Source of the DNA: Roseiarcus sp963835885
GTDB taxonomy: Bacteria > Pseudomonadota > Alphaproteobacteria > Rhizobiales > Beijerinckiaceae
NCBI GenBank assembly: GCA_963835885.1
Contig: CAWIHF010000015.1
Span: 186,001-250,000 of the forward strand
Direction of reading: 5' to 3'
Length of the DNA stretch: 64,000 bases
Position 1 is the stretch's first letter, and each line of letters begins with the position of its first letter. The translations under genes and the position numbers were made by a program. Shown here piece by piece: positions 38,978 through 48,627 of this stretch. A model generated the notes under the pieces. It did not search any database. It was given only the letters and a program-made list of their open reading frames with translations, and was not told where the DNA came from.

Positions 38978-40513
38978 CTACTCCGCAGGCACTTTAGCGC
39001 ATTTCGGGGCCGTCCATCCGTCAGTGTCAAGTTTCACGCCAGGGCGCTCCGAATAGTCCTGAACCGGCTTTCTCCCAATCAATCCGCGCAGGAGATCGGC
39101 ATAGAGCGCCTTCTGCCCGGCCACGAAGAGCAGCAGAGCAAAGAACGTCACGGCCAGCACGCCAGTTTCGAGGACAAGTCTCGGCAATGGCGAAAGGAAG
39201 TCGCCGCACATCAGCCGGACGGCGTAGCCGACCGCTCCCGCCGGGACGCTACAGGCCAGCGGCCAGATCACCACCGCCGCGACATCGCGGAGGGAAATCG
39301 GGGTGCCGTGCACGCACCACGCAACCTGCGGAACCACCCATAGCACCATCACCGCCGAGTAGGCAAACGCGACCCCCGCCGCGCCATAGCGTAATCCCAA
39401 CAGGCATCCCAGGATCAGGATGGGCGCCAAGACCAGCGTAATCTTGAGGCTCCGCTGCACCAGCCCGAGCGAGTAGATCAGCCATCGCATCGGGCTAAGG
39501 ACGGCCATCGCCGCGATCGTCGGCGCGAGGAGGCGGACGATTGCGGTCGAGGCCTGCCACTTCGACCCCAACAGGACGAGCACGATGTCGTTGGCAAACA
39601 GTGCGCAGGCGATCGTGATCGGCAAGGTCAGCCCGAGGACGAGCGAGGCGCACTTCAGAAAGTAGCTTCTGAAGCGAGCAGGATCATTCTGCAGGCGGGA
39701 GAGCGCGGAAAACGCCACCTCGCCAACGGCCGAATCCAGAGCGCCGGTCGGAATAACGAGGAGCTGGGAGGCCCGTCCGTAGATTCCGATCGCGTCGACG
39801 CCAAGGAATTGCCCGATCATCACTTTGTCCGCGTTGATGGCGATGTAGGCGATGATCTCGTTCAGCGTGAGCGTGCCCCCGAAGCGCATCATCGAGCGGG
39901 TGCCGGCGCGCCTGCGCGGCATCCCTGGGACCCAACCCGTCGCGAGCCAGAAGCCGATGCTGGCGACAAGCGGGGTTGTCACCGACGAAGCGACGAGCGC
40001 CCAGTATCCGCAGCCGATTGCGGCTCCGCCGATGGAGATCGCGGCGCCGACCGTCAGCGACGCCACGCTGATCACCGCCATGGCGGTGAAGCGCATCTGC
40101 CGCTGCAACAGCGCGGATTGCTGTATTCCGGCCGAGTTGAACAGGAACGCCGTCCCCAGCACCGCCGCGACCCAAACCAGGCGAGGCTCATGGTAGAACG
40201 CGGCAATGGCCGGCGCCGCCGCCAGCGTCACGAGCGACAGCAGCGCCCCGAGCAGGATGTTGATCCAGAAGAGGTTCGAGTGCTGATCGCGGGTGATGTC
40301 CGAGCGCTGCACGGCGGCCGCCGACAGCCCGAAATCGCGGAAGTATGCCAGCACGCCGGTGAATGCCGTGACCATGCCGACCAACCCGAAATCCTTCGGG
40401 CTCAACAGCCGCGCCAGCACGACGAGAGAACCCGTGCGCAGCGCCAGGGTGGCCACCTGCCCGCCCAGTCGCGCCGCCCCGCCGCGAATGATCTTTTCCT
40501 TTAGATCCTGCAT
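38978..40513 (-). CDS. MOP-family polysaccharide flippase (Wzx-like), copy 2
   Basis: 511 residues, same architecture as the copy at 31238-32770 and clearly its paralogue: MQDLKEKIIRGGAARLGGQVATLALRTG..., FRDFGLSAAAVQ, identical spacing of helices and the same C-terminal AKVPAE. Intact. Having two near-identical flippases bracket a 6-kb block of sugar genes points to a segmental duplication or insertion of the block by recombination. An IS630 remnant sits 35 bp upstream of the start, so the original promoter or upstream gene is gone. Confidence 0.88.
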   Translation of the reverse strand: MQDLKEKIIRGGAARLGGQVATLALRTGSLVVLARLLSPKDFGLVGMVTAFTGVLAYFRDFGLSAAAVQRSDITRDQHSNLFWINILLGALLSLVTLAAAPAIAAFYHEPRLVWVAAVLGTAFLFNSAGIQQSALLQRQMRFTAMAVISVASLTVGAAISIGGAAIGCGYWALVASSVTTPLVASIGFWLATGWVPGMPRRRAGTRSMMRFGGTLTLNEIIAYIAINADKVMIGQFLGVDAIGIYGRASQLLVIPTGALDSAVGEVAFSALSRLQNDPARFRSYFLKCASLVLGLTLPITIACALFANDIVLVLLGSKWQASTAIVRLLAPTIAAMAVLSPMRWLIYSLGLVQRSLKITLVLAPILILGCLLGLRYGAAGVAFAYSAVMVLWVVPQVAWCVHGTPISLRDVAAVVIWPLACSVPAGAVGYAVRLMCGDFLSPLPRLVLETGVLAVTFFALLLFVAGQKALYADLLRGLIGRKPVQDYSERPGVKLDTDGWTAPKCAKVPAE

Positions 40514-40547
40514 TGCCTAGTACACCGCTTCCCAGGATCGACCCATA

Positions 40548-40980
40548 TCACGCCACTTCATTGAGTTTGTAGGTCCAGGTGTGGACGACAGGATCGGCTT
40601 CGAGGTCATCGCTGGCGGCAAGACGCGATCCTTGAGTTCCTGTTTGGAGGGGATGCGGATGTGACGCAGCACGGAGCGCGCGAGCTTGGAGAAGAAGCCC
40701 TCGACGAGATTGAGCCAGGAGGTCATTGGCTTTGCGGCATGCGAGGTCGACAATGAAGGTCCGCGCCTCGTCGGTGATGACCGGTTCGCGTCCCGGCCGC
40801 GGACTGCCATCGAGTGTCGCCGTGAGGCCGAGCCTCTCGGCGCGACGCAGACAGCGCTCGACCGTCTGGTGCGTCACCCCAACCGCCCGTCCAACCGCAT
40901 GAGGACAGCGTCATCCCGATAGACAAGCAGCATGCGCGCCCGCCGGACCCGGCTCGCCGGCGCCTTCCGCGACCGGGCAA
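40548..40980 (-). pseudogene. IS630-family transposase remnant
   Basis: HTH segment QTVERCLRRAERLGL, LDGSPRPGREPVITDEAR, and C-terminal SWLNLVEGFFSKLARSVL...SKQELKDR, ending VVHTWTYKLNE. These are hallmarks of IS630/Tc1-type transposases. The catalytic middle (first two Asp) is deleted and frames disagree. It marks a past insertion at the junction between flippase 2 and the GT2 gene. Confidence 0.75.
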
Positions 40981-41063
40981 CTCGCGTTAACTCCACCAAA
41001 CTCTCATCCGAACTCGATCACCCGCCCGGGGAGCCGCCATGATTAAAACGGGCTCATGTTAGT

Positions 41064-42023
41064 CTAGCTAGCTAGGTCAGCATGAGCCGTGTGGCTGGCA
41101 CGCCAAAGCTGGGCCCGGTCGGCGTTGATTCGGGCTGTGGCGGCCCGCTTGCCCATACGCAGGCAAGCGTGTTGGTAGGAGCGGAGGAAGCGCCTGAACT
41201 CGAGGTCATCGTAGCGCGGCAAGCGCTTCAGCCAGCTCCTGAGGTAGCCCCACAGCATGGCCACGCTCCCGATCAGCGCCGGATAGGCCGGCAGGTGATA
41301 GATAACGACCGCCAGGTAATAGAGCGGCGACGTGCCCATGAAGTACTGGCCAAATCCCTTGCGAAGCCGTCCCGTCCAAATGCCCTTTTGGCTGGCGCCT
41401 TGCGGGCGCAGGTGGATGAAGCGGAGGCGCTCGTCATCAGATGCTCTCCGCAATCCAGCCGAGCATGCGGGCCCGGTGGCAATCGATGCCGTCCCACATG
41501 ACCTGGCGCACGAAGCCGCCGATCTCCTGGAAACAGGCGACGCGGTAGAACTTGGTCATGCCGACCGACATTTCGTCCCCGCAGATTTCCGGCACTAGCG
41601 CGCCGCTCCGCGGGATGGACGAACCACGGCTTGCCGGAGGTGGTTCCGATGCGCGGATCGCTCTCCATCCGCTGCATCAGCAGCTCGAAATAGCGAGACT
41701 GGCAGGTCCAGATCCATGTCGAGCTTGCAGAGGTAGTCGAAGTCCTCCAGGCGCACGGTCTCCAGGCCGGCGTAGAAGGCCTCGATGACGCCCGGCCCCA
41801 CCTGCCGGCGGCCGCGATCCGTGCGCCGCACCAAGCGGAGGTATGGCAGCCGGCGAGCGTACTCCTCGAGAATGGCCGGGGTTTCGTCGGTCGATCCGTC
41901 GTCGACCACCACCCAGGCCGCCGGTTGCACCGACTGCGCCGCGACGCTGTCCAGCGTGCGGCGGAGGTACTCGGCTTCGTCCCGGCAAGGCGAGATGAGC
42001 AGGTAGCGACGCGAGGCATTCAC
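41064..42023 (-). pseudogene. family 2 glycosyltransferase, two frameshifts
   Basis: YLLISPCRDEAEYLRRTLDSV, WVVVDDGSTDET and FDYLCKLDMDLDLP (DXD) in the first frame; a shift near 41690 gives YFELLMQRMESDPRIGTTSGKPW; a further shift near 41480 gives RFIHLRPQGASQKGIWTG and a C-terminal membrane-like tail FMGTSPLYYLAVVIYHLPAYPALIGSV. Family-length overall, resembling EPS GT2 enzymes with C-terminal hydrophobic helices. It is on the EPS-operon strand downstream of the Wzz/kinase gene. Confidence 0.75.
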
Positions 42024-42239
42024 GTGGAAAAGCTCATTGGAAGAGGTCGCCGCAGTTCAGCGTCCAGCGTCCGTCGCCGCCGATACCTGCTCGATCGCCG
42101 GGCCGTGGCCAGACTGCTGGTTTCGTGGCGGTGATGCGCAACGCGGCCCGCTTCTCGCGCTCAATCGAACTGAGTAGCCTTCGTTTCGCCTGCATCCGTC
42201 GGAACCGCTCAATTAGCCGAACGCCCGGTGAGCACGGTT

Positions 42240-44504
42240 TCATGCGTCGCCGAAATACTTGCCAACGGAGCGGTAGTAGCCGCCGCCATATCCGGGCAGC
42301 TGATTGATTTCGACCTTGTTAAGGACGATGCCGGCGACGCGATTCGCCTCGTGCCCCAAAACCCTGAGAGCTTCGTATATGCTGGCGCGCGGCGTCCGGC
42401 GCCACTCCACGATCAGCAAAATCTTGTCTGCGACGGTTGCGAGGGCGAGCGCATCCACGACCGGCAGCAAAGGCGGAGCATCCATAACGATATAGTCGAA
42501 ACCACTTCGCAGCACGGCGATGAGATCCAGCATCCCCTGAGACATCAGCAAGTCGGCCGCGTTTGGCGCCATGGATCCGGCGGAGATCAGATGCATCTTC
42601 GTAATCGGGTCTTCGATGATGACATCCTCGAGTTTTGCTGCGCCGCGGAGTAACTCGGACAAGCCCTGGCCGATGCTTGCTTCGGAGCCTTCGCAGTGCC
42701 TCCGAGGTCGAGCGCAGGCGGAAGTCGCAGTCGAGCAATATGGTTCTCTTGCCTGAACCCGCGCTGGAAGCGGCGAGCATCATTGCGGCGGTTGATTTGC
42801 CCTCGCCGGGTACCGCCGAGGTAATTAAAATGACTTTTGGATTGGCGCTCAAGAGCTCAAGGCTGATCCGCAATGTATGGATCGCCTCGCTCAATTGCGA
42901 CAGTGGTTCATTGACCAATCCGTCTAACGGTCGATAATGCGGAAACGCCTCGGCTTTTCCGCAGCGACACCAAAGGAATAGCCCCCACGACCGGTAGGCG
43001 GAAGGTTTGCTCGATCTCCGCACTAGTCTTGATGCCGGGCTTAAAATATTCCAGCAGGAAAGCTAGCAGCAAACTGCCACCGAGACCCCCTATCCCACCA
43101 ATCGCATAAAACTTCAGGCGACTTTTGCTGGGGTGCCTTGGAAGCGATGCTGGTGAAATAATCCGTGCAGCACCTGCGTTCTGCAGCTCGCGCTTCTCGC
43201 TGGTATCGTTGTACTGAGTCAGATAAGTCTGGTAATCCTTGCGGTCTGCATCAGCCAAATGTCGAAGCTGCTCCAGCTTGATGTAGGCTTCCGAATTTTG
43301 ATTCGCCGAGAGGCGCTGGAGGTTCGCCTCTAGCGTTTGCTCCCGCTGCACCGCGATATCGTAAGCATTTTTCATATTGCCAAGGATGTGCTCCGCCTCG
43401 GCCTCGATCTGCTTGTTGACGGTGGCCAGCTGGGCTTGAATAGAGACGACCTGGATATTACGCTGACCCACTTTATTCTGCAGCTCAGCGACGCTCCAAT
43501 TCAATTCCCTCTGTTTGTGACGGAGATCTGTGAGCGCGGTGGAAGCGGTTAGCTCAGGGATACTGTCGATATCGCCGTTGGTGTCGATCACGTGACGCGC
43601 CTGTTCGAGGCGAGCACGCTTGTCGCTAACGTCTTCGCGGGCGGCCATGAGCTGGGTAGTGAGGCCGCCAATCTGCTGCTCTCTGACTTTATCCGAGTTC
43701 GGAGTCATGGATGCCGCTTTCAACCTTCAATTTCTCTATTGCGGACTCGGTGTCCAATATCTGAGACTGCAGATCGTCGACACGGCGCTTAAGCCAAGTC
43801 GCCACATGATTTAGCGCTTGCTTGCCGCGCTTCCTGCTGGCTCGCCAAATAATCATTCGCGATAGTCGCCGCCAGGCGCTGCGCCTCGATCGGGTCCTGC
43901 GATGTCGTACAACGTTTATGATGTAGGAGTTTCTGCGAAACGTCCAGTCTCTTAAGCAATGCATCTGCCGCCCGATCCAGCTTTCTGGCCTTGTCCTCTG
44001 TTCCGCCAATGGTCTTCTCTGCTGTTGCTGAAGGCTCGACCCAGGCCGGGGAAACCAAGCCGTTCCGCTAAAGCCGCGATTCGGTCGTAGGATTGTTCCA
44101 CCAAATTCGGGATCCGGTGTTGGAGGTCGGAACTCCGGGTCCCTGTCGAGGCCCAACTCGCTGGCGACGCGTAGCGCGACCGATTTGGACTTGAGGATAT
44201 TGATTTCAGTGGTCATCGCGTCGTTATTGAGGGCCTCGACAAAGGGGGAGATCGGTTTCTGGACCGTCGCGTCGATTTGTCCTTGCGGATCGTAGACGAG
44301 TATCTCGACCGTTGATTTATAACGTGCCGGCACGAGCCTTAGCACGCCGTATGTCGCAATCAATGCGGACAGCGTTATGGCGGTAATGAGCTTCCAACGC
44401 CGCAGTATAGCTTTGAGGACAGCAAAGAGGTCTATAGACGGTGCCTGCGCGCCGCCGATATCTTCAATGTACTCGATTGACTCTGCGGGAACCTTGTTGA
44501 GCAA
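42240..44504 (-). pseudogene. Wzz/BY-kinase (ExoP/GumC-like), several frameshifts
   Basis: First gene of the EPS operon. TTG at 44504 preceded by AAGGAGGAG. Wzz domain: IDLFAVLKAILRRWKLITAI (TM1), STVEILVYDP; a long coiled-coil periplasmic region (LDTESAIEKLKVESG, QQIGGLTTQLMAAREDVSDKR); TM2 near LKFYAIGGIGGLGGSLLLAF; then the tyrosine-kinase domain with Walker A SAVPGEGKSTAAMM, Walker A' ILLDCDFRLR, Walker B YIVMDAPPLLPVVDALALA, and a Tyr-rich tail YGGGYYRSVGKYF. At least five frame changes (near 44055, 43930, 43840, 43710, 42960, 42670) are needed. It controls EPS chain length and export by autophosphorylation. Its leader carries an ops-like site. Confidence 0.8.
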
Positions 44505-44645
44505 GGCTTTACTCCTCCTTCTGTCTGCGGCTACGATCTTTCGCTGTAGATCGACATGCCGGATTAGCCGATAGGGCGCTGAACCTCAGTTTCTGGAGAT
44601 TTTGGCACATTACTCATTTCGAGACTAGCCAATGGTATAAGACAT

Positions 44646-45030
44646 ACGGTCAGTCTCTTTGGATGGAGCCCACGCACGCTACCGCACTTTGGGTGACGCG
44701 ACGCCTCGCCCATTGAGAACTTGGTAGGCCCAACAACCGAGACCGCTCCGCCTCTGAGTCGCAACGGCTGCGGCCCAGCGGACAAGCGCTTACTCGATAT
44801 CGATGCGAATTCCCCTTCACAGCAGCGCCAGTGTCCCCTGGCGCGCCTATGAGCCGACGCCGGTCATCCATCGCCGCAAGTGCCGACAACGGATGAGGCA
44901 ACCCACCGTCAACGTGTCATGCCGGTAATCATCCGTCAAGTGAATTGGCAACCTCCTTGGTTGTGTCAGACGGTTGCGTCAGAACCATGACGCGCCGGCA
45001 AGAATTGAAAAAAGCGTGCTATTTTCGTAT
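44646..45030 (-). repeat. EPS leader repeat A (upstream of Wzz/kinase)
   Basis: An about 385-bp sequence repeated at 46422-46815, in the same orientation and the same position relative to the downstream gene. Shared landmarks read on the plus strand: ACGGTCAGTCTCTTTGG, CACGCTACCGCACTTTG, ACGCCTCGCCCA.TGAGAACTTGG, ACGGCTGCGGCCCAGCG, ATCCGTCAAGTGAAT, CCTTGGTTGTGTCA, TTTTCGTATT. As transcription runs leftward this is the promoter region plus long 5' leader of the EPS operon. Confidence 0.85.
44675..44685 (-). promoter_or_regulatory. ops-like element in leader A
   Basis: On the minus strand, the direction of transcription, the sequence is GCGGTAGCGTG within CAAAGTGCGGTAGCGTG. This matches 11 of 12 bases of the enterobacterial ops element GGCGGTAGCGTG, where RfaH is recruited to paused RNA polymerase. 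It lies about 170 nt before the TTG start of the Wzz/kinase gene. An RfaH-like gene is 1.1 kb upstream. Confidence 0.75.
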
Positions 45031-45189
45031 TGCACAAGAAAAGACGCGCTTAAGAAAATATAAGAAAAATAACCGCCGCCTGCAATCGAAGTAGACGTCA
45101 ACTCGTGTGGGTGGAGTGGCCCGCCGGGCCGCCCGGCGAAAACGCCGCCGTCGCCGAAATGTCGCAGGGCGCGCCTGCTCCGGGACTAC

Positions 45190-45395
45190 CCGCGGCGTGC
45201 TATGCCGCGCGCAGGTGTACTTCGGAGCTTTGCTCTGTACAGGATCATCGTGACGGCTAAGATGAACGACGTCGATTTGCAGGCGTTGCTGCCCGACGTG
45301 CTGGCGCGGATCGCCGATCACCCGTGTATCGGCTCGACGGCCCTCTGCCTTGGAGCTGGGCAGCCCAAGGGAGGCATCGTAAGCTCGCGGCATGA
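45190..45395 (+). pseudogene. IS66-family transposase, C-terminal remnant
   Basis: IIVTAKMNDVDLQALLPDV, LARIADHP, then after a one-base shift VYRLDGPLPWSWAAQG: the standard C-terminus of IS66 TnpC (usual AKLNGVDPQAWLADVLARIADHP..LLPWNW). Only the last about 60 codons remain. It sits between the RfaH-like gene and leader A, so an insertion once separated the regulator from the operon. Confidence 0.7.
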
Positions 45396-45744
45396 CCTCG
45401 GCCATCGTTCGCCTCAAAGCCACACTCGACGACCTAAAGCCGAAGGCTCTGTGTCGAATTGAGGTTCCCGGAGGAATTCAAGCTCGACCGGCTGCCTGTA
45501 ACGCTGCTGCCGGCCCTGGGCTGGACCACCTTTTTGAAATCCGCGCTCGGAAGGGTTGGGGCTTACAGGACCAAAACCTGCTCGGCGGACCGCTCGATGC
45601 GCGCAAGGCCAAGCTCATCGACGTGCTCGAAGGCGCCACGCCGAATTGATTGAAGTCGTCAAAGACCCCAAGCACGAACGTCGCGCCGAAATGCGCGAGT
45701 GGGTCGTGGAGGACCTCGACCCGCACCCACGCGCCCGCTTGTGA
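45392..45744 (+). pseudogene. pRiA4b ORF-3-like protein, broken
   Basis: IVRLKATLDDLKPKALCRIEV starts in one frame, LDRLPVTLLPALGWT in another, GPLDARKAKLIDVLE in a third, and the end reads KHERRAEMREWVVEDLDPHP. Together they follow the plasmid pRiA4b ORF-3 family from start to finish with a central deletion (no YDFGD.WEH segment). The function of that family is unknown. Dead accessory cargo. Confidence 0.6.
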
Positions 45745-45770
45745 GACCAACGCCTCGCGTCACGAATAGA

Positions 45771-46310
45771 TCAGGCTAGTCTAAGGGCTGACCTGTCCAC
45801 TTGCGCCACGACTTGTCCGCCCATGATTTCGAGCAGCACTCGCACGCGCCCTCTGTCGTCAAGATGCTCGACACGACAAAGGGTCTCGGCGAAGGGGCCC
45901 GAATGTATGCGAACTCTCTCACCGACCTCAAGGTCGTGGTCGAGGCGAATCGTTCCTGAGTGTTCACGCCGGGCGATCAGCGCCTCGACTACCCCAGGCG
46001 GCACTGGAATCGGCTGCTCAACGCCCATGATCAGCGAGGCGACGCCGGTGGCGTAATTGACGGAGCGCCAACGGTCGCGGGAGAGATCGAGAATGAGGAA
46101 AATATAACCAGGAAACAATGGTGCGTAGACGTTGCGCAATTTGTTAGCGTGTCGAATGGTGCGCCAAAATCTGGGAACGAAACTACGAAAGCCCAAGCAA
46201 TGGAGATTGAAATGAGCGCTGTTCTCACGATGCGGGAGCGTTCGCGCTGCAAACCAGCGTTCCCCTCCCTCCAAATCCAGACACTGCGTCAAACTTTCAA
46301 AACGCGCCAT
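45771..46310 (-). CDS. RfaH-like specialised NusG antiterminator
   Basis: 179 residues from ATG 46310; ATG 46343 and GTG 46382 are also in frame. NGN domain: RWFAARTLPHRENSAHFNL, GFRSFVPRFWRTIRHA, YAPLFPGYIFLILDLSRDRW, GVASLIMGVEQPIPVP. KOW domain: VGERVRIHSGPFAETLCRVEHLDDRGRVRVLLEIMG. Lacks the length and conserved signature of housekeeping NusG, and sits at the head of the EPS locus, as RfaH/LoaP-type paralogues do. It should bind RNA polymerase and prevent premature termination in the long EPS operon. Both its own leader and that of the Wzz/kinase gene contain an ops-like site, predicting positive autoregulation. Confidence 0.85.
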   Translation of the reverse strand: MARFESLTQCLDLEGGERWFAARTLPHRENSAHFNLHCLGFRSFVPRFWRTIRHANKLRNVYAPLFPGYIFLILDLSRDRWRSVNYATGVASLIMGVEQPIPVPPGVVEALIARREHSGTIRLDHDLEVGERVRIHSGPFAETLCRVEHLDDRGRVRVLLEIMGGQVVAQVDRSALRLA

Positions 46311-46421
46311 CGTTCTCTCGTTGAGGCTGCTAAGGGAGCGCATGGGACCTTGAATCCCACGACACAAAAGTATCAAACGCACTGACCCCGCAGAATTTTC
46401 TGAATGGATGGAACGAGACCC

Positions 46422-46815
46422 ACGGTCAGTCTCTTTGGGTCAAGCTCCTCCACGCTACCGCACTTTGAGTGAAGCAACGCCTCGCCCAGTGAGAACTTGG
46501 CCTCCATCTTAGTCCCAACAACCTAGACCGCTGCGCCTCTCGGGGCAAACGGCTGCGGCCCAGCGCACAAGCGCTTACCCGATTGTGAAGCGTATTCCCC
46601 TCTCCGCAGCGCCAGTCCCGTGACGCCCCTATGAGCCTACCGGTCTTCAATCGCCGCAAGCCGACGACGGATGACGCAACCCACGCGTGACAGTGTCATG
46701 CAGGTTAACATCCGTCAAGTGAATCCTCAACTTCCTTGGTTGTGTCAAACGAGGTTCATGAGAACCGTGACGCATTCGGCAAGAATGGACAAAAGCTTGA
46801 TGTTTTCGTATTCTA
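46422..46815 (-). repeat. EPS leader repeat B (upstream of the RfaH-like gene)
   Basis: Second copy of leader A with small indels and scattered substitutions, roughly three quarters of positions alike by eye. It ends about 110 bp before ATG 46310. The duplicated block covers the presumed transcription start side (TTTTCGTATT) through the ops-like site, so both units probably share promoter and leader control. Outside it, 46816-47032 holds nothing recognised before purE. Confidence 0.85.
46451..46461 (-). promoter_or_regulatory. ops-like element in leader B
   Basis: GCGGTAGCGTG on the minus strand, within CAAAGTGCGGTAGCGTGG, about 140 nt before the RfaH-like gene. Core and left flank are identical to leader A, while the bases right after it differ, as expected for a constrained site. 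Confidence 0.75.
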
Positions 46816-47032
46816 GCTCCGCTTTTCTCTGGGAAGGAATGCGCGTTGGCCTTGGTCTTTCGGCGCCGTGGATCGTGATGCGCAGCGAGTTCGACGTCCG
46901 GAGCTTCGGGGCTGGACTCGAACGAGCAACAATTCCTACTTTTAGAATCGCTGCTGGCGCTTGCGACTCTGGCGTGCTTCCTCTAATCGCCGCCTCTATG
47001 GATGTCGTCGATTCGCGCATCGGTAGGCGCTC

Positions 47033-47536
47033 TTGAGCGGAGCGGCAAAACCCGTCGCCGTCATCATGGGCAGCCAGTCGGACTGGGCGGTGATGCGCCG
47101 CGCCGCAGAAATGCTCGATGAGCTCGGCGTCGGCTTCGAGGCGCGCATCGTCTCCGCTCATCGCACCCCCGACCGTCTGGTCGCCTTCGCCAAAGGAGCA
47201 AGGGCGAAGGGATATAAGATCATCATCGCCGGCGCCGGCGGCGCAGCGCATCTGCCGGGCATGACGGCGGCCTTCACCACGTTGCCGGTGTTCGGCGTGC
47301 CGGTCCCATCCAGGGCGCTGTCGGGCCAGGACAGCCTTCTGTCGATCGTGCAGATGCCGGCGGGCGTCCCAGTCGGCACGCTCGCGATCGGAGAAGCCGG
47401 CGCCGTCAACGCGGCGCTTCTCGCCGCGGCGGTGCTGGCGCTCTCCGACCAAGCGCTCGCCGACCGGCTCGAGGCGTGGCGGGCCGAGCGAACCGCGGCC
47501 GTCGCCGAGCGTCCAGCCAACGAGGGAACGCAATGA
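47033..47536 (+). CDS. purE: N5-carboxyaminoimidazole ribonucleotide mutase
   Basis: 167 residues, class I PurE of de novo purine synthesis: converts N5-CAIR to CAIR in the cytoplasm. Motifs VIMGSQSDWAVM, IVSAHRTPDRL with the catalytic His, and IIIAGAGGAAHLPGM are complete. The start is TTG at 47033, giving the usual short basic lead before VAVIMGS; no better codon is available. The stop overlaps the purK start as ATGA, so the pair is translationally coupled. Confidence 0.95.
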   Translation: MSGAAKPVAVIMGSQSDWAVMRRAAEMLDELGVGFEARIVSAHRTPDRLVAFAKGARAKGYKIIIAGAGGAAHLPGMTAAFTTLPVFGVPVPSRALSGQDSLLSIVQMPAGVPVGTLAIGEAGAVNAALLAAAVLALSDQALADRLEAWRAERTAAVAERPANEGTQ

Positions 47537-48627
47537 TCCTCAGCCCCGGGGCGACGATCGGCATTCTTGGATCCGGCCAGCTCGGCCGCATGCTGGCGAT
47601 CGCCGCGCTGAAGTTGGGCTTGAGGACCCACGTCTTCGCTCCCGAGTCCGAGGCGCCGGCTTACGACGCCGCCGCGGCTCGCACGATCGCCGCTTTCAGC
47701 GACGAGGAGGCGCTGTCGCGCTTCGCCGACGGCGTCGACATCGTCACTTACGAACTGGAAAACGTGCCGACAGAAACGGTCGAGTTCCTGGCCGAACGCC
47801 TGCCGGTCCGGCCCGGCGTCCGGGCGCTGGCGCTGACCCAGGACCGGCTCGTCGAAAAGACTTTCCTGCGCGACCTCGGTCTCAAGACCGCGCCCTTCGT
47901 CGGAGTTGAGGACGCAGGCGGCCTCGCCCGCGCCGTCGCCGAGCTCGGCCGGCCGGCGATCCTCAAGACGCGCCGTTTCGGCTACGACGGCAAGGGCCAG
48001 TCGCTCATCCGCGAAGGCTCGAATGTTTCGGCGGTCCACCGGGCGCTTGGCGGCGCGCCGATGATCCTCGAGGGCTTCGTCGCTTTCGAGCGCGAAGTGT
48101 CGGTCATTGCGGCGCGGAGTCTCGAGGGCGACATTGTCGCCTACGATCTCAGCGAAAACGAGCACGAGCGGCATATTCTCGCGCGGAGCCGCGTGCCTGC
48201 TCGCGTCGGCGTCGACACCGCGCTCGAGGCCAAGCGCATTGCGACGACGGTCCTCGACGCGATCGACTATGTCGGCGTTCTGGCGGTCGAGTTGTTCGTG
48301 ACCCGCGACCGGCAGGGCCGCGAGGGCCTCGTCGTCAACGAGGTCGCCCCACGCGTGCACAATTCGGGCCACTGGACGCTCGACGGCGCGCAGACATCAC
48401 AGTTCGAACAGCACGTGCGCGCCATCGCCGGCTGGCCGCTTGGCGCGTCGACTCGGCGCGGCCGGGTCGAAATGCACAATCTCATCGGCGAGGACGCCGA
48501 GGAATGGCGCGACATCCTCGCCCAGCCCGATCTCTGCCTGCATCTCTACGGCAAGCTGGAAATCAGGTCTGACCGCAAGATGGGTCACATGACCCGCGTC
48601 TTTCCGGAAACGACGGGTGACGCGTAA
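47533..48627 (+). CDS. purK: N5-carboxyaminoimidazole ribonucleotide synthase
   Basis: 364 residues, ATP-grasp enzyme that makes N5-CAIR from AIR, ATP and bicarbonate. Visible: TIGILGSGQLGRMLAIAA (PurK N-terminal), LENVPTETVEFL, PAILKTRRFGYDGKGQ (ATP-grasp loop), ILEGFVAFEREVSVIAAR, VNEVAPRVHNSGHWT, HLYGK. Start ATG 47533 overlaps the purE TGA. Complete at family length. A 404-codon antisense frame over both genes is a GC-bias artefact. Confidence 0.95.
   Translation: MILSPGATIGILGSGQLGRMLAIAALKLGLRTHVFAPESEAPAYDAAAARTIAAFSDEEALSRFADGVDIVTYELENVPTETVEFLAERLPVRPGVRALALTQDRLVEKTFLRDLGLKTAPFVGVEDAGGLARAVAELGRPAILKTRRFGYDGKGQSLIREGSNVSAVHRALGGAPMILEGFVAFEREVSVIAARSLEGDIVAYDLSENEHERHILARSRVPARVGVDTALEAKRIATTVLDAIDYVGVLAVELFVTRDRQGREGLVVNEVAPRVHNSGHWTLDGAQTSQFEQHVRAIAGWPLGASTRRGRVEMHNLIGEDAEEWRDILAQPDLCLHLYGKLEIRSDRKMGHMTRVFPETTGDA

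Noticed and set aside
46905..46940. tRNA T-arm-like stretch (GTTCGAGTCCAGCC on the minus strand)
   Set aside because: No acceptor, D-arm or anticodon arm can be built around it.
47158..48372. 404-codon frame antisense to purE-purK
   Set aside because: purE and purK are unambiguous; this is a GC-skew shadow.
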